From NCBI GenBank assembly GCA_016935515.1, contig JAFGQT010000079.1:1-36964 (forward strand): a stretch of 36,964 bases of DNA, in the 5' to 3' direction. Under the pieces are notes generated by a model. That model made no database searches, was not told the DNA's origin, and saw only the letters and a program-made list of their open reading frames with translations. Every line of letters starts with the position of its first letter. Positions within the stretch are counted from its first letter, which is position 1. The translations under genes were made by a program, and so were the position numbers. This stretch comes from Bacilli bacterium. GTDB taxonomy: Bacteria; Bacillota_I; Bacilli_A; Izemoplasmatales; Hujiaoplasmataceae. This document shows positions 19,218 to 30,154 of the stretch, piece by piece.

Positions 19218-20727
19218 CGGGACTGTACCCGTATTGTCGAAAGTTGCCTATGGTTCCGGTGACATGTCATTCACGTTTGGAACCGCGATCACAGGTTTTT
19301 ATCTCCTTATTTTCCTTACTAACGTCGTTGGGTTAAAAGGCTATATGGCTTCCTTGATCATTTTCATCGGCTTCTTGTGGGATGCGATAACCGATCCTAT
19401 CGTTGGTTATTACTCCGATCAGATTAATTCCCGGATCGGCAGAAGAAGGACTTTGATTTTGTGGGCGATCGTTCCGCTCGGATTGTCATTTTTTGCCATA
19501 TTCGGCATATCGACCCTTATCGCCAAACTTTCACCGGAAATGATGGGACTGATGAACGCCCAGATCAACATTGTCTTGTGGCTCAAGACAGCATTGGTAC
19601 TCGTAGTATACCTGCTCTTTTATTTATGCTACACCTTAGCATACATTCCTTATATATCGTTGATCAACGATATGACGAAGAAGTACCATGAACGAACGAA
19701 ACTGACGGGATACAGGATGGTTTTCACAATCGTTGCGACAATCGTCGCCGTTGCCGTACCTGATTTGATCATGGGCGACGTTACGTTGACTCATTCTGGA
19801 GACCAGTTCGTGCTTATATCTGCCATATTCGGTGTATTGATGGTCTTGATCCTTGTTTTTTCTGTCGCATTTACGTATGAACTTCCGACGAAAGAAAAAG
19901 TTGAAAAGGCGAAGTTCAGGTTTTACAAGGATTTTGTCGCCTGTTTCAAAGAACCAGATTTTCGTCGGACTGCATTTGCTTTCATGTTTTCCTTGGCGGC
20001 GATCTTTGTGCTACAGGATACGATCCAGTACTATGTAAACTACTGGTTATTGTCGCCTGAGTTGTTTCTCCCGCTTGCAGGTTCGGTTTTGGTTCTGGGA
20101 TTCTTGAGCGTCATCTTCTGGGTATATGTATCCAATCGCATTGGCAAGAAGTACACGCTTTATATCGGCAGTCTATGCTGGGTAGTGGCGTTCTTGATGC
20201 TGATGGGATTACCACAACTTGAGTTTGCGGAAGTAGCGCTTGAATTCGAGAATGAGACATATATATTGCCACTTGGCATGGCTGACGCAATCAAGTCATT
20301 TCCTTGGTGGGGCTGGATCGCAGTGTTTATCTTAGGTCTGGGTATGGGGAATATCCATCTTAGCGCATATGGAATGTATCCCGATTCGATCAGCTTGATT
20401 GCGAAAGACAATCCGGATAAAGAAGGCAGTTTCTTTGGTTCTGTTTCATTTTTGCAGAAAGTCGGCATCGGGTTAGCGACCTTGGTGATCGGACCGATAC
20501 TTGATTTGTTCGGATATACTGCCAAACCAGATGCCTCATGGTTCGAGAACTTGGCAGAGGCATCTTTGTCAATAGACAACACTTGGCTGTATTTGCAGGC
20601 AGATTCAGCTGCTCCAATGGCAATCAAACTGACTTTCTGTCTGCTTCCGATAGTCCTGATGCTTTTTGCCGCTTGGTCGGTAAGAGAATACAAAGGCGAT
20701 GAAATATTGAAACAAGAAAAAAGATGA
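19201..20727 (+). CDS. MFS transporter, GPH (MelB-like) family
   Basis: KVAYGSGDMSFTFG..., WDAITDPIVGYYSDQINSRIGRRRTLILWAIVPLG signature; ~12 hydrophobic segments. Confidence 0.88.
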   Translation: MKTRADGTVPVLSKVAYGSGDMSFTFGTAITGFYLLIFLTNVVGLKGYMASLIIFIGFLWDAITDPIVGYYSDQINSRIGRRRTLILWAIVPLGLSFFAIFGISTLIAKLSPEMMGLMNAQINIVLWLKTALVLVVYLLFYLCYTLAYIPYISLINDMTKKYHERTKLTGYRMVFTIVATIVAVAVPDLIMGDVTLTHSGDQFVLISAIFGVLMVLILVFSVAFTYELPTKEKVEKAKFRFYKDFVACFKEPDFRRTAFAFMFSLAAIFVLQDTIQYYVNYWLLSPELFLPLAGSVLVLGFLSVIFWVYVSNRIGKKYTLYIGSLCWVVAFLMLMGLPQLEFAEVALEFENETYILPLGMADAIKSFPWWGWIAVFILGLGMGNIHLSAYGMYPDSISLIAKDNPDKEGSFFGSVSFLQKVGIGLATLVIGPILDLFGYTAKPDASWFENLAEASLSIDNTWLYLQADSAAPMAIKLTFCLLPIVLMLFAAWSVREYKGDEILKQEKR

Positions 20728-20750
20728 ACCGGCTGGGTTCATCTTTTTTA
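20721..20750. terminator. Bidirectional terminator between the MFS gene (+) and RNase J (-)
   Basis: AAGATGAACC-ggctg-GGTTCATCTT flanked by A and T runs; both stop codons lie in or at its edge. Confidence 0.9.
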
Positions 20751-22427
20751 TAGAATCATTATTACTGGCATGATCATTGGTTGTCTGCCTGTCTTTTGAT
20801 CTACATATCTTGCAAATGTTTTAGTCAGATCGTTTTTCATGCCGCTGATATTCAGTTTTTTTCCTTGAACCAGATATTTGTCGGTCACGTTCAAAGCTAG
20901 TTCCTGAAGATCACGAAGCATTGCGACATTGTCTTTCATGAAAATGAAGCCTTTTGAGACGATTGATGGCGTGCAGATCACTTCCAAACGTTCTTGGTTG
21001 ATTGTCATAACGACGGACAGGAGACCATCTTCGGAAAGTTCGCGTCTGTCCTTGATGACTTGTGAACCTACTTCGCCAATTGCGGAACCGTCGACATAAA
21101 CATCCGAAGTTTGGATTTTTCCGGCGATGCGAGCTCCTTCTTTAGATACAGCAAGCACATCGCCGTTATCCATGATAAAGGCGTTTTCCGGCTTAACTCC
21201 TGTGTCAATCGCATGTTCGGCATGTCTTTTTAGCATTCTGTACTCGCCGTGAATCGGAACGAAATATTTCGGCTTCATCAGTTTAAGCATCAATTTTTGT
21301 TCGTGTTGGCCACCGTGTCCGGAAGCATGGACGTCCGCAAACGGTGATTGCGCGATGACGTGGGCACCGTTCTTGTAAAGCAGGTTGATCGTTTTGTTTA
21401 TACTTTCTTGGTTTCCGGGAATCGGCGATGAAGACAATATTACGGTATCGCCCGGAATTAGGGTGATTTGCTTATGGGTTCCGGAAGCTATTCTGGTCAA
21501 TGCGGCCAATGGTTCGCCTTGTGATCCAGTGCAAAGAATAGTGATGTTGTTTTGTTTCAAGCCGTGGATATTGCGACTGAAAAGAAAGGTCCCGTAAGGA
21601 GCCTTGATATATCCTAGTTTCAAGCCGACATCGATGTTTTTCTCCATGGATCGACCAAACACAGCGATTTTTCGGTCTGTAAGGACAGAGGCTTCGACGA
21701 TTTGTTGGACGCGATGGACATTTGAAGCGAAAGTGGAGATAATGACTCGACCGGGTATTTTCTTGAACAACTCCTTGATTGTTTCGCTGACGACTTTCTC
21801 AGAAGTGGTGAAATCATCAAGTTCCGAGTTTGTCGAGTCGGACATTAGGCATAGGACACCTTCCTCACCAATACGGGCCATCTTATGATAATTGGAATCG
21901 TTGCCTGTGGGTGAGAAGTCGAATTTGAAGTCTCCGGTATGGACGATATTGCCTTCTGGAGTGCCAATCTTAATGCCGAAAGAATCCGGAATCGAATGAT
22001 TGGTCCGGAAAAAGCTGACTGACAGGTTTTTGAAACGAATTACGTCTGATTCATGGTACTCTTGCAGATTGAGCGACAAGTTGGAGTGTTCCTCCATCTT
22101 GACGCGGATAAGTCCCAGAGACAAACCGGAAGCGTAGACCACAGGTACTCTTACCATTTTCAATAAAAATGGTATTCCGCCAATGTGGTCTTCATGGCCG
22201 TGGCCAATGAAAAGTGCCCGAATCTTGTTCTGGTTTTCGATCAAATATGTATAATCGGGAATAACGTAATCGATGCCCATCAGATGTTCGTCAGGGAATA
22301 AAAGCCCTGAATCGATGATGATGAGTTCATCACGATATTCCACGCAGTACATATTTTTTCCGACTTCTCCCAATCCTCCGAGTGCAAAAATCCCGACTTC
22401 GTTGTTCTTCAAGATTTGATTTTGCAT
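20748..22427 (-). CDS. rnj: Ribonuclease J
   Basis: GHGHEDHIGGIPFLL metallo-beta-lactamase motif, HTGDFKFD, ASGHGGQHEQKLMLKLMKPKYFVPIHGEYRML. Start MQNQILKNNEVGIFALGGLGEVGKNMY at 22427; the track start at 22607 runs through the predicted promoter. Confidence 0.95.
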   Translation of the reverse strand: MQNQILKNNEVGIFALGGLGEVGKNMYCVEYRDELIIIDSGLLFPDEHLMGIDYVIPDYTYLIENQNKIRALFIGHGHEDHIGGIPFLLKMVRVPVVYASGLSLGLIRVKMEEHSNLSLNLQEYHESDVIRFKNLSVSFFRTNHSIPDSFGIKIGTPEGNIVHTGDFKFDFSPTGNDSNYHKMARIGEEGVLCLMSDSTNSELDDFTTSEKVVSETIKELFKKIPGRVIISTFASNVHRVQQIVEASVLTDRKIAVFGRSMEKNIDVGLKLGYIKAPYGTFLFSRNIHGLKQNNITILCTGSQGEPLAALTRIASGTHKQITLIPGDTVILSSSPIPGNQESINKTINLLYKNGAHVIAQSPFADVHASGHGGQHEQKLMLKLMKPKYFVPIHGEYRMLKRHAEHAIDTGVKPENAFIMDNGDVLAVSKEGARIAGKIQTSDVYVDGSAIGEVGSQVIKDRRELSEDGLLSVVMTINQERLEVICTPSIVSKGFIFMKDNVAMLRDLQELALNVTDKYLVQGKKLNISGMKNDLTKTFARYVDQKTGRQPMIMPVIMIL

Positions 22428-22473
22428 CGTGAGATAAATCCTTTCGTGGCTAGAAGCGATTTGCGTTAACATA

Positions 22474-22502
22474 ATTATACAGGAAAACTGTGACTTTTGC
22501 AA
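22474..22502 (-). promoter_or_regulatory. Promoter for RNase J gene
   Basis: Minus strand TTGCAA-17 nt-TATAAT. Confidence 0.7.
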
Positions 22503-22654
22503 ACGTATAATCCGATTTATTTCGCTCTGTTCCTTGATTTTTACATTGTTAGGGCTTACAATTGAATCGAGGCTTGCGGATGCTTTAAGTTCGCAGGACA
22601 AAAGCACTAAACCCAGAATTTTAGTGTTTTTTTTCTCAGAATCGAGGCTAGTTA

Positions 22655-23350
22655 ATGGGACCAGATGTAATTCTCATCGCTTTATTCGCCATCGTTATCG
22701 GATTGGTGAGTGTTGTAATCGCTTCTGTAATTGCAAAGATCAACCGAGCAAGGGCAGTTTATATTGAAAACCACAAAGAAAAATCAACTGTAGTCGAGGT
22801 CGGCAAGGAAAGTCATGGAGCTAATAATTACTATGCTGTTTTCGCTAAACTCGGAGGAGAAAGAGTCAGAATTGCTATTGACAAAAAGCTTTATGATTCG
22901 CTCTATCATCAAGAAGTTGGGTTTCTTGCGGAAAGAAAGGGGAAACTACTATTTTGGGAACCTTTCGAGAGCAAACCAGATCTTAAATCTTTCTTCGATC
23001 CAACGAAGCAAAGGGGTAATTTGCTTAAGATAAGACTCCAAGCACCCAAATTTCATTTCAGCGTTGCACTTTCGGATGGCATCACTTCAGATTTGGAAGA
23101 AGCCAGAAGTTATGTCGATGTAATGCTTGAAAACAAAACCGATCACTTCATTGCTTTCGATTCGGACATGGCCGTACTTGAAATATCCGGAAACGGTAAA
23201 GATGATAAATTTGAAGTACGCTATGTGCTTGAAAACAAGGAATACTTGTTGACAACTGACAAACACGAAGTCGTCAAAGAAATCCTGGACCTTCATTTTG
23301 CGAATGATTCTCCAATTGGGATGTTTCCATTTCATGAGAGTTTGAGATAA
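22655..23350 (+). CDS. Membrane-anchored protein; N-terminal part DUF2500-like, C-terminal half unknown
   Basis: One N-terminal TM (VILIALFAIVIGLVSVVIASVIA), then a YYAVFAKLGGERVRIAIDKKLYDSLYHQEVGFLAERKGKLLFWEPFE pattern. Confidence 0.6.
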   Translation: MGPDVILIALFAIVIGLVSVVIASVIAKINRARAVYIENHKEKSTVVEVGKESHGANNYYAVFAKLGGERVRIAIDKKLYDSLYHQEVGFLAERKGKLLFWEPFESKPDLKSFFDPTKQRGNLLKIRLQAPKFHFSVALSDGITSDLEEARSYVDVMLENKTDHFIAFDSDMAVLEISGNGKDDKFEVRYVLENKEYLLTTDKHEVVKEILDLHFANDSPIGMFPFHESLR

Positions 23351-23416
23351 GTCCTTCGCTTAAGGGAATTATTGTCTTTATAGATGTGATATAATGTTTT
23401 TTGAGGAGGTGAGAAC

Positions 23417-25768
23417 GTGATCGCTAGAGTATTAGTTGATGTACCGGTAAAAGCCGTTGACAGACTTTTTGACTACGAGGTGCCTGATTTTCTTCGTGAA
23501 GTAATCGAACTGGGCATGCGCGTCAGTGTCAATTTCGGAAATCGAGTCCTGATGGGATATGTACTTGAACTTGCGGAAAAAAGCGACTATCAAGATGAGA
23601 TAAAGCCCTTGAGATCAGTTCTCGACCTCGAAAGCTATCTGACAGAAGAACTGATTGACTTGGCGTGGAAGCTTCACTCAGAGACAGCTACAGTCATGAT
23701 CAAGGTCATCGAGACAATCTTACCTGCCGCCTTGAGAGCTACATACAAGACAAGGCTGGAAGTCGTTGATCCAGGGTTGTTACCTGATAGTTTAAAACCT
23801 TCTTTTTTGACTGCGAAAACTGTGTATCTAGGCAACGAACTTGACAATGTGATGAAAGAGGTCAAGAACGCATTGTCACAAGGCGCGATTAGACAAAAAA
23901 TCGAGATCAAATCAAAATCCGGAGCTCGCAACGTGAGAGTTGTCAAGCTCCTTTCTTCGGTATCGGAAGCGAAAACCGCAAGACAAAACGAAGTGCTCGA
24001 GTATTTGCGAAATACCGAAAAACAATCTGAAAGCATGGTGCAACTCACAAAGAGGCTCAAAGTTTCACCGTCTGTAATTGAAGCGCTAGAGAAAAATGGT
24101 TTAGTAAAAATCGAATCTCAAGAAGAGTATCGCGAGTTGTTTTCGCTTATAGATATGCCGGATAAAACTATCGTGCTAAATCAAGAGCAACAGGAAGCAT
24201 ACATGAGTATTAACGCAAAACTCAACGAGAACGTAACTTTCTTGATCCATGGAGTTACAGGCTCTGGCAAGACAGAGATCTACCTCAAGGCGATTGCGGA
24301 TGTAATCGCCTCCGGCAAAGAGGCTATTCTTCTCGTTCCTGAGATTTCCTTGACGCCAATGATGGTTTCCAGATTCAAAAACAGGTTTGGCGACAATGTA
24401 GCAGTTCTGCATTCCGGACTGTCAATCGGTGAGAAATTCGACGAGTGGCGAAAGATAATTCGTCACGAAGTCAAGATAGCCATTGGGGCGAGAAGCGCCT
24501 GTTTTGCGCCGTTTACCAATCTTGGTCTGCTAGTTGTGGACGAATGTCATGAATCTAGCTACAAGCAAGACGAGATGCCCAAATACTATGCGCTCGACGT
24601 ATTGGAAGAAAGATCGAAATATTATCACATACCGATTATTCTCGGTTCAGCCACGCCGAACATTGAATCGTATGCTCGCCACAAACGTGGATATTATGAG
24701 TTGCTGGAATTGAAAAACAGAGCTTTGAATGCGAGGCTTCCCGATCTGGAAATAGTCGATATGAAAACTGAATTCAAACAAGGTAACTCACGCTTGATAT
24801 CCGAACTGCTTCGCAATGAGATTAATCTGCGTTTGGATAGAAACGAACAAACGATCCTGCTCTTGAATCGACGCGGCTACTCTACATTCGTCATATGCAG
24901 GAATTGTGGGCATGTATTCACCTGTCCCAATTGTGACATTTCGCTTACCTATCATGAAGCTGACCACACTTTGAAATGCCATTACTGCAATCACAAAGAG
25001 CCGGTACCTAAGATATGTCCCAAATGCGACTCTACTGACTTGAGATATTTCGGATCCGGAACCCAGAAAATCGAAACTGAATTACAGGAACTGTTTCCTG
25101 AGGCCAAGATTGTTAGAATGGACAGCGATACGACCAAAACGAAAAACGCTCATGAAAAACTGCTCTACAAGTTCGAGAACGAAGGCGACATCTTGCTGGG
25201 AACACAAATGATCGCCAAGGGATTGGATTTTCCCCGAGTGACACTGGTGGGTATCATCCAAGCTGATGGCAATCTTTATTCCCCAGATTTTCGAGCTCCG
25301 GAAAGAACATTTCAGTTGATTACCCAAGTGGCTGGACGAGCCGGGCGACGGGACGTTGCCGGGAAAGTCATAATTCAAGCTTTCAATCCGAATCATTATG
25401 CGATCAAGTATGCATTTGAGCACGATTACAAAGGTTTCTATGAGTATGAGATGCAACTTAGAAAACTGGCAAAATATGTCCCGTTCTATTATCTAACGCA
25501 AATAGTGTTCGCAGGCGAAAAGATGCGCGATCTATTCATAGCCGCAAAAGCGGCAGTCAAACAAATCAAGGAACTTCTGTCTCTTGAGGCGATTGTACTC
25601 GGTCCTTCGTTGCCATTAGTACCGAAGATCCGTAACCTCTACAGCTGCCAGATCATCATAAAATATCGTCACGAACCAAATTTGAATCAAGTTCTTGCCA
25701 AAATCAAGTCGGATTATGAGAATGAACTGATTCGCGTCACAATTGATAAAAGTCCAAGTTTGAGTTAG
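23417..25768 (+). CDS. priA: Primosomal protein N' (replication restart helicase PriA)
   Basis: HGVTGSGKTEIYL Walker A, VVDECHESSYKQ, zinc-binding CRNCGHVFTCPNCDISLTYH...CHYCNHKEPVPKICPKC, GTQMIAKGLDFPRVTLVG. Confidence 0.97.
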   Translation: MIARVLVDVPVKAVDRLFDYEVPDFLREVIELGMRVSVNFGNRVLMGYVLELAEKSDYQDEIKPLRSVLDLESYLTEELIDLAWKLHSETATVMIKVIETILPAALRATYKTRLEVVDPGLLPDSLKPSFLTAKTVYLGNELDNVMKEVKNALSQGAIRQKIEIKSKSGARNVRVVKLLSSVSEAKTARQNEVLEYLRNTEKQSESMVQLTKRLKVSPSVIEALEKNGLVKIESQEEYRELFSLIDMPDKTIVLNQEQQEAYMSINAKLNENVTFLIHGVTGSGKTEIYLKAIADVIASGKEAILLVPEISLTPMMVSRFKNRFGDNVAVLHSGLSIGEKFDEWRKIIRHEVKIAIGARSACFAPFTNLGLLVVDECHESSYKQDEMPKYYALDVLEERSKYYHIPIILGSATPNIESYARHKRGYYELLELKNRALNARLPDLEIVDMKTEFKQGNSRLISELLRNEINLRLDRNEQTILLLNRRGYSTFVICRNCGHVFTCPNCDISLTYHEADHTLKCHYCNHKEPVPKICPKCDSTDLRYFGSGTQKIETELQELFPEAKIVRMDSDTTKTKNAHEKLLYKFENEGDILLGTQMIAKGLDFPRVTLVGIIQADGNLYSPDFRAPERTFQLITQVAGRAGRRDVAGKVIIQAFNPNHYAIKYAFEHDYKGFYEYEMQLRKLAKYVPFYYLTQIVFAGEKMRDLFIAAKAAVKQIKELLSLEAIVLGPSLPLVPKIRNLYSCQIIIKYRHEPNLNQVLAKIKSDYENELIRVTIDKSPSLS

Positions 25769-25777
25769 GTGGTTATT

Positions 25778-26713
25778 ATGAAAATCGTTTTTATAGGAAC
25801 AATGCAGTTCGCGAGAATAGTCCTTGAGCGATTGCACGGCAAGTATCCGGTCAGTTTGGTTGTCACACAGCCGGATCGACCATATGGGAGAAAACAGGAT
25901 CTGAAATCTAGCGAAGTTAAAAATCTGGCATTGGAACTCGGAATACCGGTATTTCAGCCTGAGAAAATAAGCAAGGATTATCAAACGATCATAAATATTG
26001 AGCCCGATTTGATCATCGTTGCCGCATACGGACAAATGATTCCCCAAGTGATCCTTGATCTTCCAAAATACAGACCGATCAACGTGCACGCATCACTGCT
26101 GCCAGTTTATCGAGGCGGTGCACCAATGCAAAGGGCGATCATGAACGGTGACCAAACAACCGGCGTGACAATCATGAACATGGAAATGAAGATGGATTCC
26201 GGACCAATCTTAAGACAAGTTGAGGTTCCCATTTATTCTGATGATGATGTCTCGACTTTGGAAACACGCCTAGGGAAAGTTGGGGCAGAGCTATTGGTTG
26301 ATACTTTGCCCTTGGTTTTGGATGGTATGATCGATCCTCTCGAGCAAGACTTGTCCAAAGTGACGTTTGCTTACAACTTGAAACCGGAAGAGGAAAGATT
26401 GAATTTTCATCAATCTGCAAAGCAGATACGTGATCATGTCAGGGCTTTTCATCCTTCGCCATTGACATATTCCGTGATTGATGGGAAGATTCTGAAAATA
26501 CTCGATGTTGAGATCGTGTCTTCATCGGAATATACTCAACGAGCTGACGGAGAAATCGTCCATGTGGACAAGAACAATGTCTATGTTAAAACCGCAGACG
26601 ACCTCATTGCGCTACAAAGGGTGCAACTTCAAGGCAAGAATCCGCTTCCAATCAAGGATTTCCTGAACGGAAGTGGCAGAAAGCTGATGATTGTCGGCAA
26701 GATTTTCGAATAG
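25778..26713 (+). CDS. fmt: Methionyl-tRNA formyltransferase
   Basis: KIVFIGTMQFARIVLERL, NVHASLLPVYRGGAPMQRAIMNGDQTTGVTIMNMEMKMDSGPIL; downstream of priA. Confidence 0.97.
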   Translation: MKIVFIGTMQFARIVLERLHGKYPVSLVVTQPDRPYGRKQDLKSSEVKNLALELGIPVFQPEKISKDYQTIINIEPDLIIVAAYGQMIPQVILDLPKYRPINVHASLLPVYRGGAPMQRAIMNGDQTTGVTIMNMEMKMDSGPILRQVEVPIYSDDDVSTLETRLGKVGAELLVDTLPLVLDGMIDPLEQDLSKVTFAYNLKPEEERLNFHQSAKQIRDHVRAFHPSPLTYSVIDGKILKILDVEIVSSSEYTQRADGEIVHVDKNNVYVKTADDLIALQRVQLQGKNPLPIKDFLNGSGRKLMIVGKIFE

Positions 26714-26781
26714 TCTTTATGTATCTTGACGAAAATATGTTATAATATTAAGTTAGTATAGATTCATGCGGGGGTGACTAT

Positions 26782-27342
26782 ATGAATCGGCAAAAAACCT
26801 TGTTTTCACGCGAAGAGATGTACATGATGAATGTAGAAAAATTACATGAGCGGGGAGTAAGCATCGAGCAGATTGCGGAAATTGCTTACAAGCAACAGTC
26901 GAAGTGGAAACCCGACATCTCGTACAACGAGTGTCTTGAGTCGGTTGAAAAAATCCTTTCGTTGCGCGATGTTTTCCATTTGTTGCAACTTGGTGCGGAG
27001 ATTGACCGCTTGACTGAAGCGGGAGCTTTCAATGGACCGATCCAGGAAATCATGGCAACTGATCTTGGCATGTTTGGTATCGACGAGTTGTTTGGCCTTG
27101 AGCTTGCAGGACTATACGGAACAATCGGCAAAACGAATTTTGGCGATATCGACGTCAACAAACCCGGAATCGTAAACAAACTCAATGATGCCGGTAAAAA
27201 GAACAAAGCCGCTTGCCATACCTTTCTTGACGATATAGTCGGAGCGATCGCTGCTGCGGCGTCGACCAGGGTTGCCCAAATCGAGAATGAAATCGAAGCA
27301 AGAAAGGATCCGTCAATAATCGAGCAACCGAAGTTGTTCTGA
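26782..27342 (+). CDS. PgpA/YutG family phosphatidylglycerophosphatase A-like protein, no TM segment
   Basis: ERGVSIEQIAEIAYKQQSKWKPDISYNECLESVEKIL...YGTIGKTNFGDIDVNKPGIV...CHTFLDDIVGAIAAAASTRVAQ matches the PF04608 pattern. Confidence 0.8.
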   Translation: MNRQKTLFSREEMYMMNVEKLHERGVSIEQIAEIAYKQQSKWKPDISYNECLESVEKILSLRDVFHLLQLGAEIDRLTEAGAFNGPIQEIMATDLGMFGIDELFGLELAGLYGTIGKTNFGDIDVNKPGIVNKLNDAGKKNKAACHTFLDDIVGAIAAAASTRVAQIENEIEARKDPSIIEQPKLF

Positions 27343-27375
27343 CATTCAGTTATTTGAAATAAGGGAGGTGATGTG

Positions 27376-28977
27376 ATGGATAATCGGGAAAAAGCCCTTG
27401 ACGAGTTTTTTCGAAAGAACGAAACTGGAAGAAAAAAGAATATCAACAAGATGTCAACGCCCGAAACTGAACAAAAGATCGATCAGTATATGGCATCCGT
27501 CGCACCGGAAAAACCACCCAAAAAGAGAACTAGATTGGATAAATTCGTAGACTTTTTTCGCATCACGTCCTTCAAGAATCGTTTTGATGAAAAAAAAGTC
27601 GGCGCAAATATAAAACAATACGAGGTTGAAGGAAAAGGCAAACTGGCAATCCTGATGTCCAACATCAGGCAGTTCTTCATCAACCGATTCAGTTTCGAAG
27701 CAGGTGTCGACATCCTTGACGAGACTTCAGTTCTTTATCGAAAAAACCTCGTAATTCGAAACATTCTTTGGGTTACCAATATCGTGTTTTTGCTTTTCAC
27801 CTTGATTGGTTCAGAAGGCGTGAAGTTGAACGTCAATCTGATTGTGAGTTTCGCCATCTTCTTGATCATGTTCTTTTCAAGCCAGACAGTCAGACAGATT
27901 ATCTCCCAAGAACCTAAAACTCTCCACAAGCAACAGCTTGGGGAATACATTTCTGGTATTTACATCTTTTTGATGGCACTCGCAGTATATATCAAATTGC
28001 GTTTGACGCTTGGCAGCAATGCCGCGGAAGGTTTCTTCAGCATAACCCAAGCTGGATATTCACTGATCTATTTTGCTTTGGTGGTGCTTGCTTTATACCA
28101 GGATCCAAAGCTTTTGAATCTCGTCTTCAAAGTTGCCATTGTCGCTATGACCATCATCCATTTGACGATTTTGTATCCCGTCTATGAGCATGCGTCTGAT
28201 ATTGTGACTCTATGGAATTACCTAAAAGGACCGATTTTGACCGACATTGTCCTCAGAACCCTTGTCTTGGCGGTATTCATGATCGCTTTATATTCCACAG
28301 CCAAGATATCCGAAGACATGAACAACAAGCGCAAAGAAGAGCTGATCAAGCGCAGGGCAATGGAAAAAGACTTCAAAGCGGTCGTCTCAGATGTTTTCGA
28401 CGTCATCAGTGTTTACAAACAGCGTGATGATGACAACAAGGAGAAAATGCTGGAAGCCTCCGGCAAGCGTGTCGCTGAAATGGCAGCCAAATTGGGTAAT
28501 TTCTTAGGCTATTCTCCCAAGTTGTGTCAGGAGATATTCGATTTCTCAAAAATCCATATCGACAAACGCGATTATTTGAGCCTCGCCGATTATGATGACA
28601 AAGAAGTTTTGGAAGATGCGGACATTCGGAAAATCAGAGAAAAAACGATAATTGGATCAATCATAATCAAGCGTCTGCAACTTGAAAAAAAAGGCGAGGA
28701 CATCGTCCGCGCTCATTTTGAAAAAACTGCAGACAAGAACTTCATCAAGGAAATGAACCAAATCCAAAACAATCGCGAATCGCAAGTGATTTTGCTTTGC
28801 GAATTGTACGAGATATTAAGACAACCGCGCAATTACAAACGTGAAATGAAACATTCCAGAGCGCTGGACTTGTTGCAACTGGAGTTCTTTCCATATTTCG
28901 ACCCACAGATTCTCGACCGATTCGTCAAGTATAGTGACGATTTCGAGTCGATTTATTACCGGCTTTCACAAGGATAG
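27376..28977 (+). CDS. Multi-pass membrane protein with C-terminal degenerate HD-GYP-like domain
   Basis: Several TM helices (~aa 130-310). C-terminal [19 protein letters not shown]... and [51 protein letters not shown] resemble the HD-GYP scaffold without the catalytic His/Asp motifs. Confidence 0.65.
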   Translation: MDNREKALDEFFRKNETGRKKNINKMSTPETEQKIDQYMASVAPEKPPKKRTRLDKFVDFFRITSFKNRFDEKKVGANIKQYEVEGKGKLAILMSNIRQFFINRFSFEAGVDILDETSVLYRKNLVIRNILWVTNIVFLLFTLIGSEGVKLNVNLIVSFAIFLIMFFSSQTVRQIISQEPKTLHKQQLGEYISGIYIFLMALAVYIKLRLTLGSNAAEGFFSITQAGYSLIYFALVVLALYQDPKLLNLVFKVAIVAMTIIHLTILYPVYEHASDIVTLWNYLKGPILTDIVLRTLVLAVFMIALYSTAKISEDMNNKRKEELIKRRAMEKDFKAVVSDVFDVISVYKQRDDDNKEKMLEASGKRVAEMAAKLGNFLGYSPKLCQEIFDFSKIHIDKRDYLSLADYDDKEVLEDADIRKIREKTIIGSIIIKRLQLEKKGEDIVRAHFEKTADKNFIKEMNQIQNNRESQVILLCELYEILRQPRNYKREMKHSRALDLLQLEFFPYFDPQILDRFVKYSDDFESIYYRLSQG

Positions 28978-28988
28978 GAGAATATCAA

Positions 28989-30152
28989 ATGTATCGATTT
29001 TTCACTTCAGAATCGGTGACCGAAGGTCATCCGGACAAAATATGCGACCAAATCAGCGACTCAATATTGGATGAAATCCTTAAGGATGATCCAGATGCAA
29101 GAGTGGCCGTTGAAACCTTGGTCACCACCGGATTGGTGCTTGTTGCCGGTGAGATTACTACAAAAACATATGTTGATATCCAAGACATAGTCAGAAAGAC
29201 GGTTGCGGATATTGGATATGATCGAGGGAAATATGGTTTCGACGCCGAGAATTTGGCTGTGCTGGTTTCGATCAATAATCAATCGGAAGATATCGCCATT
29301 GGTGTGAATGAGGATTTGCAGCATGAACAAGGCGCAGGTGACCAAGGGATGATGTTTGGGTACGCCACTGACCAAACACCAGAATACATGCCTATAGCCC
29401 ACGTTTATGCTTCAAAACTTGCTCTGCGCCTCGCACAGGTAAGAAAATCCGGACTGTTGCCATACTTGCGTCCAGATGGCAAGACGCAAGTCACTTGTGA
29501 ATTCAACGATGATGGCAGTTTGAAGAGATTTGACACGTTGTTGGTGTCTACTCAGCACGCTCCGGAAATATCCCAATCGACTATTAGAAATGACATCACC
29601 GAACATGTCATCAGGAATGTCATTCCTGAAAGATACATCGATGAAAATACAATAATTCATGTAAACCCCACCGGCAGATTTGTCATCGGAGGTCCTTCAG
29701 GCGATTCAGGGTTGACCGGAAGAAAGATCATTGTTGATACATATGGCGGAGCGGTCCATCATGGTGGTGGTGCTTTTTCCGGAAAGGATCCATCCAAGGT
29801 TGATCGCAGCGCTGCGTACGCATGTCGTTATGTAGCTAAGAATGTTGTCGCTGCTGGCCTTGCCAAAGAGATTGAGATTCAAGTTTCATATGCGATTGGC
29901 ATCGCTAAGCCAACAAGTATTGGCGTCAACACCTTTGGCACTGGAATTGTATCTGACGATGAGATTGCCAAAATAATAACCCGTAGTTTTGATTTCCGTC
30001 CCAAATCCATAATCAGTTATTTCGATCTTAAACGGCCGATATATAGACAAACGGCTTCTTACGGTCACTTTGGCCGTAATGATCTCGATCTGCCTTGGGA
30101 GCAATTGAACTTGGTCGAGACATTGAAACAGCAGACAGAAGAAGGTAGATAA
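28989..30152 (+). CDS. metK: S-adenosylmethionine synthetase
   Basis: [55 protein letters not shown]. Confidence 0.98.
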   Translation: MYRFFTSESVTEGHPDKICDQISDSILDEILKDDPDARVAVETLVTTGLVLVAGEITTKTYVDIQDIVRKTVADIGYDRGKYGFDAENLAVLVSINNQSEDIAIGVNEDLQHEQGAGDQGMMFGYATDQTPEYMPIAHVYASKLALRLAQVRKSGLLPYLRPDGKTQVTCEFNDDGSLKRFDTLLVSTQHAPEISQSTIRNDITEHVIRNVIPERYIDENTIIHVNPTGRFVIGGPSGDSGLTGRKIIVDTYGGAVHHGGGAFSGKDPSKVDRSAAYACRYVAKNVVAAGLAKEIEIQVSYAIGIAKPTSIGVNTFGTGIVSDDEIAKIITRSFDFRPKSIISYFDLKRPIYRQTASYGHFGRNDLDLPWEQLNLVETLKQQTEEGR

Positions 30153-30154
30153 TC

